64,000 nt of DNA from Wolbachia endosymbiont (group A) of Rhinocyllus conicus (GCF_947250775.1 NZ_OX366349.1:992001-1056000), one strand, 5' to 3'; numbered from the stretch's first letter, positions 36,796-46,316 are shown. The notes: generated by a model not told the origin, from the sequence alone. A program made the numbers and translations.

Positions 36796-37529
36796 TCATA
36801 TCGTTCCTTAGCGCTGCTCCTTCTTGCCATCTTTCATATGCTTCTTTCACTTTACTATGCGAAGTTAATGCATCAAAAAACTCAGGGCTTACCAAGGCAT
36901 GAATTCCGGTCATATATTCACCACTTAGATTATCTTCTATATGCCGGAGTACTTCCAGACACTTACGCTTTACATCTGTTGTTGCTGTTCCAAGGGCAAA
37001 ATTTACTACTTTTGGTGTAATTTCAAATTCGTTGTACAGATTTAATAATTCTGACCCGTCAGCATCTAAAATTATTCCTTTCAGCGCTCCCATTCGTAAA
37101 TGCTCTAATGTTATTGCGTGTTTGTTTCTCATTAGCTGTAAATGGTCAGTTATTACATCTGCCAGCGCTTTCAGTTCACTTTCTGATCCAAATGCCCTTA
37201 TTCCCTGTACTTCCTCTGGTAACACTACATCATCATGCGGAATATGTGGAATCGTAAATGTTCTTACCTTTCTTTTTCCTCTTTTTCCTACTGTTGCTGG
37301 CGCCCCTGGTACTTGCGTTGGTAATAAACTTAATACTCCGTTGTGTTCTTCTATGGTAATATGTCTAAATCTTACTGACCTACTTGGAAACAAATTTAGA
37401 TTTTCAACTCGTCCATAATTTATCGGCAATATATTCATCGCATTTGTTAGTGCCGTCATGCTAAATGCTGTATTTGTAAATGGATTTTGCATTTTTTACT
37501 TTCCCCCTTTTGTGTTTTTAATAGTTTTT

Positions 37530-37898
37530 TTAAGCTCCCTTGCGGATGATGATCCCTCGTCCTTCAAGTTGCTTTATTGCTGCAGCTTTCTGCTCTTCAG
37601 TGATATTTGCTGGCCACACAATTGCATGATCTGCTAGTATTGCACCACGAGTAATAATTACTGCTTTAGCATTTTCTGTCGCATTTACATCACTTACTAC
37701 TGCACCTATCGCTGTTTGTGTACCATCTGTGGCAGTTGGATTTATTATCTTAACCATGCTATCTTTATCGAGAGCCACTACTGTACCAAGCTTTAGGTTC
37801 TGCCCTTTTGCTACTGTTATCTGATCTCTTGAATATAGACTTGATGTCTCATACTTTAATAAGTCACCCAGATTATTTTGTTCGCTTATACAACTCAT
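37530..37898 (-). CDS. Head decoration protein (lambda gpD-like)
   Basis: A 122-residue protein with the decoration family pattern: R-D-Q-I-T-V-A-K-G-Q-N-L-K-L-G-T-V-V-A-L, I-G-A-V-V-S-D-V-N-A and V-I-T-R-G-A-I-L-A-D-H-A-I-V-W-P. gpD trimers stabilise the expanded capsid. It lies between protease and capsid as in lambda. Length matches lambda gpD (110). Confidence 0.87.
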   Translation of the reverse strand: MSCISEQNNLGDLLKYETSSLYSRDQITVAKGQNLKLGTVVALDKDSMVKIINPTATDGTQTAIGAVVSDVNATENAKAVIITRGAILADHAIVWPANITEEQKAAAIKQLEGRGIIIRKGA

Positions 37899-37920
37899 AA
37901 ATTTCTCTCCTTAACTGCTT

Positions 37921-37953
37921 ACCGCCGCTTTTATCAATGCTATATACGGCGGT
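37921..37953 (-). promoter_or_regulatory. GC-rich hairpin between protease and decoration genes
   Basis: ACCGCCG (37921-37927) pairs with CGGCGGT (37947-37953) around a 19-base loop, a marked GC patch in AT-rich sequence. No U-run follows. It could tune relative expression of the protease and the more abundant decoration and capsid proteins. Confidence 0.4.
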
Positions 37954-37965
37954 TATAAAAATACT

Positions 37966-39003
37966 TTAACTCCTACGACTTTTCGCTACCTGCATCATCA
38001 ATTCTTCTCCTGAATTCTGTGGTATTGCACTCAGTATCTCTGTCTTCTTTGTTCTCTCTGCAAGTAATTCCATTAAAACTTCCCTAGCTTGCTCAACACT
38101 TACACTTTGCTCAATAAATTCTCCTATCTTTTCTGGCATCTTCGATAAATTACATAAACGTATTAATTCAAGAACTTCAGTACGATACTTGGTTAAATTA
38201 TCAGTTTCTAGGTCATTTGTAGTTTGTTCATTCATAGTAATACTCCTGTTTTTATTAATAGATGAAAGAATTGTCATTCCGTCTGCAAGGCCTATTTCTA
38301 CTGCTTTCTCCCCAAAATATAGCCCTGCCTCTGTTAATCGAATCTTTTCAATTGAAAGACCTCTGTTCCTTGCTATTAGCTGCAAAAACATTTCATATAG
38401 TCGGTCTACTTCTTTTTGTAAGCTTTCCAGACTTTCAGACGTCATTGGCTCATGTGGGTTTAAATCATTCTTTCGACTACCAGCAAAGATTGTGGTGTAC
38501 TTAATACCTTGCTTTTCATCAAACCTACTTTGATCTATGTGACTTGCTATTACTCCAATACTTCCTACTCCTGAAGTTCTACTCACAAATACCTTTTCAG
38601 CGCTAGAGGCTATAGCGTACGCAGCAGAATATGCATCATCATTTGCTATTGCAATAATTCTCTTTTTTGTTCTTGATTCATAAATAAAATCAGCTAGGTC
38701 AAATATACCGTTTACCTCTCCTCCGGGGCTATCTATTTCCAGCATAATTGTCTCTATGCTACTATCTGCTAATGCTTGTTTAATTTGTTCTTCTATTTGC
38801 TCATATGATGTCATCCCGAGCATTTCATCAAACGCACCTGGTTTTTTAGTCAAGATTCCATGTATTGCTATAATTGCAGTTCTTTCTACGTTACTTTTGA
38901 TGGAGTGCTTTATGTTTTTAAACGTGGGATGTTTTTGATTGTTTAATGACAATAGCTCAAAACTCCTTGGTTCAAGCATTAATGGTTTTCCTAAGAGCAT
39001 CAT
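37966..39003 (-). CDS. S49 family head maturation protease (lambda gpC-like)
   Basis: A 345-residue SppA/ClpP-fold peptidase. Visible are L-E-I-D-S-P-G-G-E-V (88-97), the nucleophile serine 126 in D-A-Y-S-A-A-Y-A-I-A-S, and a basic residue near 178 (G-S-R-K-N-D) matching the catalytic lysine of phage S49 enzymes. The C-terminal third (from about 255) is a charged helical region that may act as scaffold, as lambda Nu3 does from inside gpC. An internal ATG near 38235, with AGGAG upstream, could start such a product. The ATG overlaps the portal stop. Confidence 0.88.
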   Translation of the reverse strand: MMLLGKPLMLEPRSFELLSLNNQKHPTFKNIKHSIKSNVERTAIIAIHGILTKKPGAFDEMLGMTSYEQIEEQIKQALADSSIETIMLEIDSPGGEVNGIFDLADFIYESRTKKRIIAIANDDAYSAAYAIASSAEKVFVSRTSGVGSIGVIASHIDQSRFDEKQGIKYTTIFAGSRKNDLNPHEPMTSESLESLQKEVDRLYEMFLQLIARNRGLSIEKIRLTEAGLYFGEKAVEIGLADGMTILSSINKNRSITMNEQTTNDLETDNLTKYRTEVLELIRLCNLSKMPEKIGEFIEQSVSVEQAREVLMELLAERTKKTEILSAIPQNSGEELMMQVAKSRRS

Positions 39004-40407
39004 AATCCTTTACAATCAGAGTCAAACATTAAGTTGAGACTATTTGCACGTTTTTGATCTTCTGCTATTTCTTGATCTATTTCTTCAACATCGTAACCCA
39101 TTTCTGATACTACTTCCGATCGACTCTTAAATCCATTTCTTACTGCCATTTGCTGCGATTGCTGGTCTTTCAGTGGATCCACCCAATCAAATCCCTGTGG
39201 TATCCATTTTACTTCTTCTTTCGCTGCTTTTACTACTTTTTCATCTATACTCAGTTCTCCACAAAGCACTGCTAATTCTAGCCATCTATTCCAAATAGGT
39301 CTACAAAACTGGAACACTATCACGTTATGCTGTAACATTGCGCACCTTCTGCGAAACTCTATCAACCCTGCCCGAATGGATGAATAATTTAACGCTTGTT
39401 AAATCTCCTGTTAGCTGCTCATATGTTATTCCTGTGCCTATTGCTATTGCCCTGAGTTGCTGTCTTATAAACGCTTCATAACTTCCTCCAACATCTGACG
39501 GTTCTGAAAATTTTATGTCTTCTCCTGGGTCTAAAAGCTGCATTGTTCCTGGCTCTAAACCTGATAATGCTACTCCTTGCTCATTCGCTTCGCCTTCTCC
39601 TAAAATATTTGCCTCAGGATCAAGTCTTGTAATAAACCCTGCAAACATTGCTGCAGTTTTCTTTCTTACCAGCTCTGCATCATCATATTGATCAAGTTCA
39701 TAAAGCTTTAGCAGTATATTAGAAAGCCATGGCTCTCCTCTAATTTGCCCAGGTCTTAAAGGTTTGTAGATATGTAAAACATCATTTGCCGGTACTCTAA
39801 CTGATTCTCCAAACGAACCTTCACCTGGGTGCTCTCTAAATAAGTAATATGCTTCTCTTTGACCAAGTCGGTTAAATTCAATGCCACTACGAATAATATT
39901 GCCATTTGCAAGTGTTTGATTGCTCTTATTGTCTAAATGTTCAGACTCAAGTACTTGTAATTGCAGAGGTACACATAGACCATCTTCAGGTTTTCGGATC
40001 CGCAGACGTACAAAACATTCTCCTCCCTCTATCATACTCCTACATACTAGAGCTTGTAATCCATAAAAATCACTTACTCCACTACTGTCTGCTTCATCTG
40101 TCCATCTTAGCCATAATTCTTGCACCTTCCTTCGAAATTCTCCATCTCTTGCTTTTGATTGTGGTTTTATTCCTGTTCCAATAGAGTTACTTACTATTGT
40201 ATCAATGATATTTGCTGCATATGGATTTTTTCTCACCATATCACGTGATCTACTACGTAAAGTTTCAAGGTTTTGAGACAGCAAATTGTTTATACTTCCT
40301 AACTCTGGTTGAAAGTGAAAAAATCTTCTTCCTGAGCCTGCTGCATCCCATGCAGAGCTTTTTATCTTTGGTTTGTTAAATAATTGCTTGAAGGTTTTGA
40401 GCAGCAT
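39000..40407 (-). pseudogene. Portal protein gene with a one-base frameshift (lambda portal family)
   Basis: The N-terminal 345 residues (from the ATG at 40407) read as a lambda-type portal protein: S-A-W-D-A-A-G-S-G-R-R, R-S-R-D-M-V-R-K-N-P-Y-A-A, I-Y-K-P-L-R-P-G-Q-I-R-G and Q-L-T-G-D-L-T-S-V. At about 39388-39392 one extra T/A shifts the frame. Dropping it gives N-Y-S-S-I-R-A-G-L-I-E-F-R-R-R, the expected continuation, running to the stop at 39000. Without the correction the protein ends about 25 residues later and lacks its last 140 residues. The portal is the DNA entry ring, so this should block packaging. A sequencing error at a short homopolymer remains possible. Confidence 0.85.
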
Positions 40408-40632
40408 TTATAAAATTCCCTTACTCGTTGAAAAAACAATTTTCCTCTTTGGCCTCATGCCTGCAACTTTTAACCCCGCTTTTATTCGTTGCCTGAGCTC
40501 CAATAAATCCTTTATTTGAACTTCCCCGTACCGCACAACATGGTCACCATATGCAATTGAGACAACTCTTTCTCCGCTTTGCAGTTTTTGAATTGCTTTC
40601 TCAACTTGAGTTAAATATTTTTCACTGTACAT
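40408..40632 (-). CDS. gpW-like head-tail joining protein
   Basis: A 74-residue basic protein like lambda gpW (68 residues): Y-S-E-K-Y-L-T-Q-V-E-K-A-I-Q-K-L-Q-S-G, then V-Q-I-K-D-L-L-E-L-R-Q-R-I. gpW binds below the portal and stabilises packaged DNA. It lies between terminase and portal as in lambda. The start was placed at the ATG at 40632; a GTG-type start 12 bases upstream is possible. Overlaps the terminase end by about 10 bases. Confidence 0.82.
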   Translation of the reverse strand: MYSEKYLTQVEKAIQKLQSGERVVSIAYGDHVVRYGEVQIKDLLELRQRIKAGLKVAGMRPKRKIVFSTSKGIL

Positions 40633-42460
40633 TTTGATTACCAAGCCACTTACTCTGTCTTACTTTTTTAGGCTTTTTGCTTTCCATTTTTCCACTCAAA
40701 CTATTCCATTTACTCTCTGGCCAACGATCAATTCCAAGCGCAATAGATGCTGCTCTCGCATAAATTCGGCAATCCAGTACTTCATTTCTTTCTCTTACCT
40801 TTTGCCACTCTTGTTTGGTGTATCCTTTTACCACTTTGCTGACTAATTGCTCTGAAGTTAGCTGTTTAAAATATTCAGGTGCATACTCCGGAAAATGACA
40901 GTATCCAGGTAGAGCTTTTCCCTCTTCTTCTTTTAAAATATTAAGTAATTGAAAAAGCTCTGACTTTAATATCGATACTCCAACTGGCCAGAGCTTTATT
41001 CCTCTCTTTAGCTTTTGACCACCAACTGTTATATCTACTCTACTTGGACTGCTAAGTGGTACTAGTGCTTTATTTACACCTTTTACTGCCATTACTCTTC
41101 CAGAGCCTTGATGACCTCTTACCCAGTTATATACTTCCTGCGTTGCATACCCAGCATCAACCGCCATCATACTTATCATATATTCAAGACCATTTTCACC
41201 AATAAAATGATGATTTAAGAGCTCAGAGAGTTTTCTCCATACTTCTCCACCCCCAGTATCTCCTTCAAATACTTGGTAGTCTATTGACCAACTTTCACGG
41301 CTTTTTCCCCAGGCTACAACTTCTACTTCTAAACGATCTTTTTGAACATCAACACCTGCAGTAAGTACCACTTCTCTCTTAGGTACTGTGCCTACGGGAA
41401 AAAATTCTCTTCTGTTGAATAATTGCTTCCAGTCTGGTACTTCTCCCTTATCTACCCAGGTTTCTCCAAGCGTTGTGTTGATCCAAACTTTCAGTAATTG
41501 TTCACTTTCCTTTGCATGCAGAAAATCCTCTACTGCTTGTTGCCAACTATACCAGCCAACTGGACTATAAAGACTTGAAAGATGAAATCCTTTTTTCTCA
41601 CCTTTTACTCTATTAGTAGGCCTCCATTCTCCACGCTCAAGCATCTCTGTCTTTTGATGATTTTCTATCTTTTTACCACATTCTATACACATATAGTGTG
41701 CTGTATTTGGATTTTTATCTTCCCATTTAATTTGTGGCCATTTTAATATTTGGTAATAATTACAATGTGGACATGGTACAAAAAAGTATCTCTTATCTGT
41801 TGCTTCAAATTCTTTCTCAATTCTGCTTATTCCATGAATCGTTGGTGTTGATACTAAAAAAATCTTTCGCCGTGCAAATGTATTGGTACGAGCTATGCTG
41901 AGTAAAACTGGATCTCCTTCTCCACCTGAGTCTCCTGGATAGGCATCTATTTCATCAAGAAAGAGATACTTTACTGGCATAGATCTCAGTCCTACACTGC
42001 TGTTTGCTCCAGTTATTACTACTATTCCACCTGGAAATTCCTTACTCTGCACAGTATTGCCTGAATCTCTTGATCTTGGGTCTTTTACTTTACTTTTTAA
42101 ACATGGTGTACTTTCAATCAGTGGCGCAAATCTTCCCTTTGACCAACGCTTTCCCATTTCGACTGTTGGCTGCACAACTAACATTGGACCTGGTGTTTGA
42201 TCGATGATATAGCCTATCCAATTGTTACCAGCTTCTGTTCCCCCAATCTGCGCTCCTTTCATGAATACTACTTTTTCTGCTGGTGAGGACGGAGAAAGTG
42301 AATCCATGATTTCTTTTAAATAAGGAGTTCTTTCCGTTCTCCATTTACCTGGCTCTGATGCTGCAGTTGCTGCTAAAACTCGATACTCATTCGCCCACTC
42401 TGATACTTTAAGCTCTGGATCTGGTTTTAAACCTTCAGAAAAAGATGTGGCGTATATCAT
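40622..42460 (-). CDS. Terminase large subunit (lambda gpA-like)
   Basis: A 612-residue DNA packaging motor. The ATPase part shows W-R-T-E-R-T-P-Y-L-K-E-I-M-D, a Walker A-like M-K-G-A-Q-I-G-G-T-E (68-77) and Walker B L-F-L-D-E-I-D-A-Y (about 166-174). A zinc-binding region follows (C-P-H-C and C-I-E-C), then the nuclease domain beginning T-A-G-V-D-V-Q-K-D-R-L-E-V with a catalytic aspartate, and D-C-R-I-Y-A-R-A-A near the end. Length equals lambda gpA (641) within normal range. Intact, with its stop overlapping gpW and its start overlapping the ankyrin gene. Confidence 0.93.
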   Translation of the reverse strand: MIYATSFSEGLKPDPELKVSEWANEYRVLAATAASEPGKWRTERTPYLKEIMDSLSPSSPAEKVVFMKGAQIGGTEAGNNWIGYIIDQTPGPMLVVQPTVEMGKRWSKGRFAPLIESTPCLKSKVKDPRSRDSGNTVQSKEFPGGIVVITGANSSVGLRSMPVKYLFLDEIDAYPGDSGGEGDPVLLSIARTNTFARRKIFLVSTPTIHGISRIEKEFEATDKRYFFVPCPHCNYYQILKWPQIKWEDKNPNTAHYMCIECGKKIENHQKTEMLERGEWRPTNRVKGEKKGFHLSSLYSPVGWYSWQQAVEDFLHAKESEQLLKVWINTTLGETWVDKGEVPDWKQLFNRREFFPVGTVPKREVVLTAGVDVQKDRLEVEVVAWGKSRESWSIDYQVFEGDTGGGEVWRKLSELLNHHFIGENGLEYMISMMAVDAGYATQEVYNWVRGHQGSGRVMAVKGVNKALVPLSSPSRVDITVGGQKLKRGIKLWPVGVSILKSELFQLLNILKEEEGKALPGYCHFPEYAPEYFKQLTSEQLVSKVVKGYTKQEWQKVRERNEVLDCRIYARAASIALGIDRWPESKWNSLSGKMESKKPKKVRQSKWLGNQNVQ

Positions 42461-43932
42461 ATTGCTAGCTCTTCACCATCATTAGATGATATTTCCACAT
42501 CACTTAAATTAGGACTACTTGTTTTCTCACTTTCGAGTTCAATAAACATTTTCTTTTCAAGCGCTTCTTCTATATACTTCTGAATTAAATTACTCATTAT
42601 TATTGCAGCTATGAGTGCAACTATTCCCACCATTACCGCAGCTATAATGTTAGGGTAAATTCCCACTATCGCTATTGCACATACTGTTATAGAAACACAG
42701 ATGATATTGATGCATTTCTTTATTTTTTTGTCTGCTATTTTCCTTTCTTCAAAATATTTATTGCTCAATAAATGAAATGTTGGAAAGTTGTCATTTTTTC
42801 CAAATAAAACTATATCCTTTTCCTTGTTTAGTAACTTTACCAGTTTTACGTTATTTGTTGTTATTGCGTACTCAAAAACATCTGTAGCATCTGCTCTTTT
42901 CTTTAGCAGTAATTTTACTATATTAAAATGCCTATTTATTGCAGCAAGATATACTGCTGATTCTCCTTGATCGTTTAAAACATCTACTTCAACTCCTTCT
43001 TTTAAAATCGCCCCTAGAATCTCCCCATATCCTTTTTTTGCTGCTAAGTGAAGTAAATTGTTCTTCTCTACTCCATACCTATTACTTATTAAAGCTTTTA
43101 CTATTTCAGATTTGTTCTCTTCTTTCGCATAACAAAATGGTGTCTTGCCATTATCATCTTTAATCAAAGGATCTATATCCTCTCGGGTTAGTAATACTTC
43201 TACTGTTTTAAGTCTTTCAGCGTAATGTAGTGGTGTTTTATTTTCATAGTCTTGTAAATTAACTCCAGCATTAGGAACATTTATTAAGCATCTTACAATA
43301 TCTAAACATAAGTCTCTTTCGTCGTAATTACTGCCACTTATAGCTACGTGCAAAGGAGATAATTTCATTGCATTTCTGCCGCTACCAGCTATATTGACAT
43401 TCGCACCAAGATTTGAAAGTAATTTTACTACTTCTAGCTTCTTGTTGTTTACTGCATAATGCATTGCTGCATGATTTCTCACGTCAAGAACATCTTTATC
43501 CGCATTTCCTTCTCTAATTAAAATTTCTACTATCCCTTCATGTCCAGCTCCTGCCGCTAAATGTAACGGTGTATGTAGTAAAGCATTCTGCTCATTAACA
43601 TTAACTCCTTTGTTGAGTAAAAACCTTACAGCATTTGCTTCATTCAACATCGCAGCTAAATGAAGTAAGCTATCTTTCTCCAATCCATATTTGTGATTGA
43701 TTAGTGCTTGTAATATCTCTTCTCTTGCACAAGAGAGCGCACTTTTACCATCATCATCAGTGATCAGTGGATTAATATTTTTCCTATTTAGTAAGAGCGC
43801 AACCATACTAAGCTCGTTAATTTCTACTGCATAATGTAGCGGTGTCTTTCCATTTAATCCTCTAACATTTACATCCACTCCTTGCTGATTAATGAGACAC
43901 TTTATTAATTCTAAACTTAAGTTAGCAGACAT
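42457..43932 (-). CDS. Ankyrin-repeat protein with C-terminal membrane segments (491 aa), inside the packaging operon
   Basis: About ten ankyrin repeats fill residues 1-385 (G-K-T-P-L-H-Y-A-V-E-I-N, H-T-P-L-H-L-A-A-G-A-G-H, N-K-T-P-L-H-Y-A-E, and others). Two units repeat a longer pattern ending D-P-L-I-K-D-D-N-G-K-T-P-F. Two adjacent hydrophobic helices follow (about 408-445), then an acidic tail. It sits between small and large terminase genes with overlaps of a few bases, so it is expressed with late genes. The membrane anchor suggests it works at the bacterial membrane, for instance at lysis or export; this is inference. Such embedded ankyrin genes are typical of phage WO. Confidence 0.85.
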   Translation of the reverse strand: MSANLSLELIKCLINQQGVDVNVRGLNGKTPLHYAVEINELSMVALLLNRKNINPLITDDDGKSALSCAREEILQALINHKYGLEKDSLLHLAAMLNEANAVRFLLNKGVNVNEQNALLHTPLHLAAGAGHEGIVEILIREGNADKDVLDVRNHAAMHYAVNNKKLEVVKLLSNLGANVNIAGSGRNAMKLSPLHVAISGSNYDERDLCLDIVRCLINVPNAGVNLQDYENKTPLHYAERLKTVEVLLTREDIDPLIKDDNGKTPFCYAKEENKSEIVKALISNRYGVEKNNLLHLAAKKGYGEILGAILKEGVEVDVLNDQGESAVYLAAINRHFNIVKLLLKKRADATDVFEYAITTNNVKLVKLLNKEKDIVLFGKNDNFPTFHLLSNKYFEERKIADKKIKKCINIICVSITVCAIAIVGIYPNIIAAVMVGIVALIAAIIMSNLIQKYIEEALEKKMFIELESEKTSSPNLSDVEISSNDGEELAI

Positions 43933-43935
43933 TAT

Positions 43936-44472
43936 TTAAAACTTAATATTAGATAATTCTTGTAATGAGTTTGTAATCTCTTCGGTTAGCGCCATATGAA
44001 TCTTTTCAGTGTCACTCAGTGATGCAAGCAGTGCTGAAACTCTATTTGGAATATTAAGCAAATTATTACGGACAACTCTTGCTACGTTAAATGCCTCACT
44101 TTTTACTTCTTCTACTGCTACAAGTTCTCCTATCTCAGCCTTAGCTTTTGCCTCAAGCAATTTGCCACGTTCCATCTCATTTTTTATTCGCGTTTTTAGC
44201 AACATTGTGGAGAGGTTACTTGTATTTTCGTTTTCTGGATTTTTCCTCCTCAGTGGCTGACTTGGATCTCGTATTGCTGCCACTGCTTCATTTGCTTGTT
44301 CTCTATTTACCAAACCATTCTCCAACTCAATTATTCCTTTTTTTACTAAATAACAGACATATTGCTTTGAAACTCCTATCTCTCTTGCCCATTCCGTTTG
44401 TGTGATTTTTTCCACTCTTTTCCTCCTCTCTTTTTGCTCCTTTTTACGAATTTTCTTCTTGAATTTCTGCAA
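43936..44472 (-). CDS. Terminase small subunit-like protein (Nu1-type)
   Basis: A 178-residue protein with an N-terminal winged-helix-like region (T-Q-T-E-W-A-R-E-I-G-V-S-K-Q-Y-V-C-Y-L-V-K-K-G-I-I) resembling lambda Nu1, which recognises cos DNA. A long helical part (E-M-E-R-G-K-L-L-E-A-K-A-K-A-E-I-G-E-L) follows, and a C-terminus that would bind the large subunit. Lambda Nu1 has 181 residues. The frame overlaps the methyltransferase gene by 29 bases. Assignment follows pattern, length and position. Confidence 0.8.
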   Translation of the reverse strand: MQKFKKKIRKKEQKERRKRVEKITQTEWAREIGVSKQYVCYLVKKGIIELENGLVNREQANEAVAAIRDPSQPLRRKNPENENTSNLSTMLLKTRIKNEMERGKLLEAKAKAEIGELVAVEEVKSEAFNVARVVRNNLLNIPNRVSALLASLSDTEKIHMALTEEITNSLQELSNIKF

Positions 44473-45664
44473 AAGTTTTGCCAGTACCAGAAAGAATTGC
44501 CTCCCTACCTGTGTATATTTGCCAACGTTTTATGGTGACATCTACAAATTTTGAATCTAGCTCTATTGTTCTGCAAATTCTTCCTGTTCTCTCACATGCA
44601 ATTAGTGTGCTGCCAGAACCACTAAATGGATCAAGTACTATGTCTCCTGATCTGCTGCTGTTTACTATTGCTTTTTCCATTAGCTCTACTGGCTTCATCG
44701 TTGGATGTAGTGTATTGTGTGTTGGCTTATCATAAAACCACAGATCACTTTGATTTCTACCTCCATGCCACTCACGTTTATTGCCGCTTTTCCATCCATA
44801 GAGCATTGCTTCGTATTGTCTTTGATAATCTGATCTTCCTAGCGTAAAGTGATTCTTCGCCCAAATGATAAAAGTTGACCATTTTCCTCCCGCTTCCTCA
44901 AATGCTTTTTGCAACGTTGAAAACTCTGATGATGATGCACAGATGTAAATTGCACCTTTAGTATATGCTAAAATATGAGTACAAATATCATAGAGAAAAA
45001 GCTCATACTTTTCACCTTGATTATCGTTTAGTATCTTTTTATCCTCTCTTTCTTGACTGCTACCATAATCAACGTTATATGGAGGATCACAAACAGTAAT
45101 GTCTGCCATTTTATCATCTAACAGCGCTTTATATGATTCAACTACAGAGCTATCACCACAATAGATTCGATGATCACCTAAAATCCATAGATCACCTGGT
45201 TTTGTTATTTCTACCTTTTTGTCATCAACAACTAAGTCAGAAAGGTCTTCTTTTTCACCATCAAAATCATCGAGAAACCGTTGAACTTTTTCCAATTCAA
45301 ATCCTGTCATTTTAAGGTCAAACTGCAAATCTTCTAGCTCTTGAATTTCTACCTTTAAAAGATCATCATCCCACTTTGCCCAATTAGCTGATTGATTGGC
45401 AAGTAACCGAAAAGCTTTAGTTTGTGGTTCATTTAAATTATCACTTAAAACCACAGGAATACTTTCTATACCAAGTTTTCTTGCTGCTTTAAGTCTTAAA
45501 TGACCATCAACCACAGTACCATCGCTTTTTGCAACTATTGGTATACGAAAGCCGAATTCCCTGATTGAAGCACACATTCTATTTACTACGTCATCATTTT
45601 TACGAGGATTACGCTTATATTCGACGAGGTTTTCAACAGGATAGTAGTGGATTGCTAAATTCAT
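44444..45664 (-). CDS. ParB-like domain fused to N4/N6 DNA methyltransferase
   Basis: A 406-residue protein. Residues 1-100 are a ParB/Srx-like domain (L-V-E-Y-K-R-N-P-R-K-N, then V-V-D-G-H-L-R-L-K-A-A). A methyltransferase follows with the catalytic D-P-P-Y-N-V-D-Y-G and, later, the AdoMet-binding L-D-P-F-S-G-S-G-S-T. DPPY before FxGxG is the beta-class order for N6-adenine or N4-cytosine enzymes. No restriction partner lies nearby. It probably marks phage DNA, either against host nucleases or for packaging. The start was placed at the ATG at 45664, since the preceding 13 residues (from 45703) are unlike the family. Confidence 0.88.
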   Translation of the reverse strand: MNLAIHYYPVENLVEYKRNPRKNDDVVNRMCASIREFGFRIPIVAKSDGTVVDGHLRLKAARKLGIESIPVVLSDNLNEPQTKAFRLLANQSANWAKWDDDLLKVEIQELEDLQFDLKMTGFELEKVQRFLDDFDGEKEDLSDLVVDDKKVEITKPGDLWILGDHRIYCGDSSVVESYKALLDDKMADITVCDPPYNVDYGSSQEREDKKILNDNQGEKYELFLYDICTHILAYTKGAIYICASSSEFSTLQKAFEEAGGKWSTFIIWAKNHFTLGRSDYQRQYEAMLYGWKSGNKREWHGGRNQSDLWFYDKPTHNTLHPTMKPVELMEKAIVNSSRSGDIVLDPFSGSGSTLIACERTGRICRTIELDSKFVDVTIKRWQIYTGREAILSGTGKTFAEIQEENS

Positions 45665-45777
45665 ATAATTTAAATCCTTAATAATTAAAAAGTTAATATT
45701 CAAAATATGTCTAACACTAGAAAAGGCCTGAGGTCAAACCCACCAAACCCGCCATTATGGCTGAAAGGACCCACTTT

Positions 45778-46242
45778 TTATGGTATTTTTAATACATTAA
45801 AATCTTTACTGAAATTCATAGCGTAGAACATTAATGCTAAAGCATCCGCTTCATTATCATCTCGAGGTGAAAAACCTTTTTCACGTATCGCTTCAATAAC
45901 TTCACTCTTACTTGCATTGCCTTTGCCTGCTATAAAGCGTTTTATAGTTTTAACATTAACACCTTTGTATGGCACATGATGTTCTTCACACCAAGCAGAC
46001 AGCACTGCAAGAAAACCACCATAGCAATGAGCTGCATCAGTTCCTAGATGTCTTCTTACTTCCTCAAAATACACTGCAGAAATGTCTCTCAAAGAATTAA
46101 GCCAATTACGAAAATTCAAGAAGCACATGCCACCTCCACTGAAACGACTACCATGAAAGCCTTTGCTTCCACTTTCAATTATTCCATCTGTTAGAATTGC
46201 CCAGCCCGTTTGCTTGCCAAGGTCCAGTGTTAGGATTGACAT
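45778..46242 (-). CDS. RuvC-like Holliday junction nuclease
   Basis: A 154-residue RNase H-fold protein: L-T-L-D-L-G-K-Q-T-G-W-A (catalytic Asp about 6), Y-F-E-E-V (Glu about 60), and a C-terminal D-D-N-E-A-D-A-L-A-L supplying the last acidic residues. RuvC family enzymes resolve four-way junctions; in phages they clean branched DNA before packaging. It is first in the minus-strand late block and lies directly behind the conserved 45-bp site. It begins MSILT, the same five residues as the first plus-strand tail gene. Confidence 0.85.
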   Translation of the reverse strand: MSILTLDLGKQTGWAILTDGIIESGSKGFHGSRFSGGGMCFLNFRNWLNSLRDISAVYFEEVRRHLGTDAAHCYGGFLAVLSAWCEEHHVPYKGVNVKTIKRFIAGKGNASKSEVIEAIREKGFSPRDDNEADALALMFYAMNFSKDFNVLKIP

Positions 46243-46271
46243 TTATATTCAGAATTTGTTTCGCTAGAGTG

Positions 46272-46316
46272 CTATATAATATATATTCAGGATTTGAAAA
46301 ATTTTTGTCCAAAAAA
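46272..46316 (-). promoter_or_regulatory. Conserved 45-bp element upstream of the head/late block (copy A)
   Basis: In the direction of the RuvC-like gene it reads TTGGACAAAAATTTTTCAAA followed by TCCTGAATATATATTATATAG. The copy at 56194-56239 differs at only one or two positions. It ends 30 bases before the RuvC-like ATG. The -10-like TATTAT has no good sigma-70 -35 box at 17 bases, which fits an alternative sigma factor. Function as a promoter is inferred. Confidence 0.65.

Larger units (their letters stand above)
35385..37492 (-). pseudogene. Major capsid protein gene interrupted by an insertion sequence
   Basis: Phage major capsid protein E type (lambda gpE-like). The N-terminal part reads from the ATG at 37492 (M-Q-N-P-F-T-N-T-A-F-S-M-T-A-L-T) to N-D-M near 36799. 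The C-terminal part resumes at R-S-G-F-T-F-C-G near 35692 and ends at 35385. Removing the 1100-bp element and one TGA copy restores an in-frame protein of about 335 residues, the normal length. The insertion falls about two-thirds through the protein and should abolish head assembly unless the element excises exactly. The decoration protein and protease genes lie directly upstream. Confidence 0.9.

Noticed and set aside
45720..45777. GC-rich stretch with the palindrome GCCATTATGGC as a possible cos site
   Set aside because: Only position near the packaging genes supports it; there is no recognisable terminase-binding repeat or nick site.
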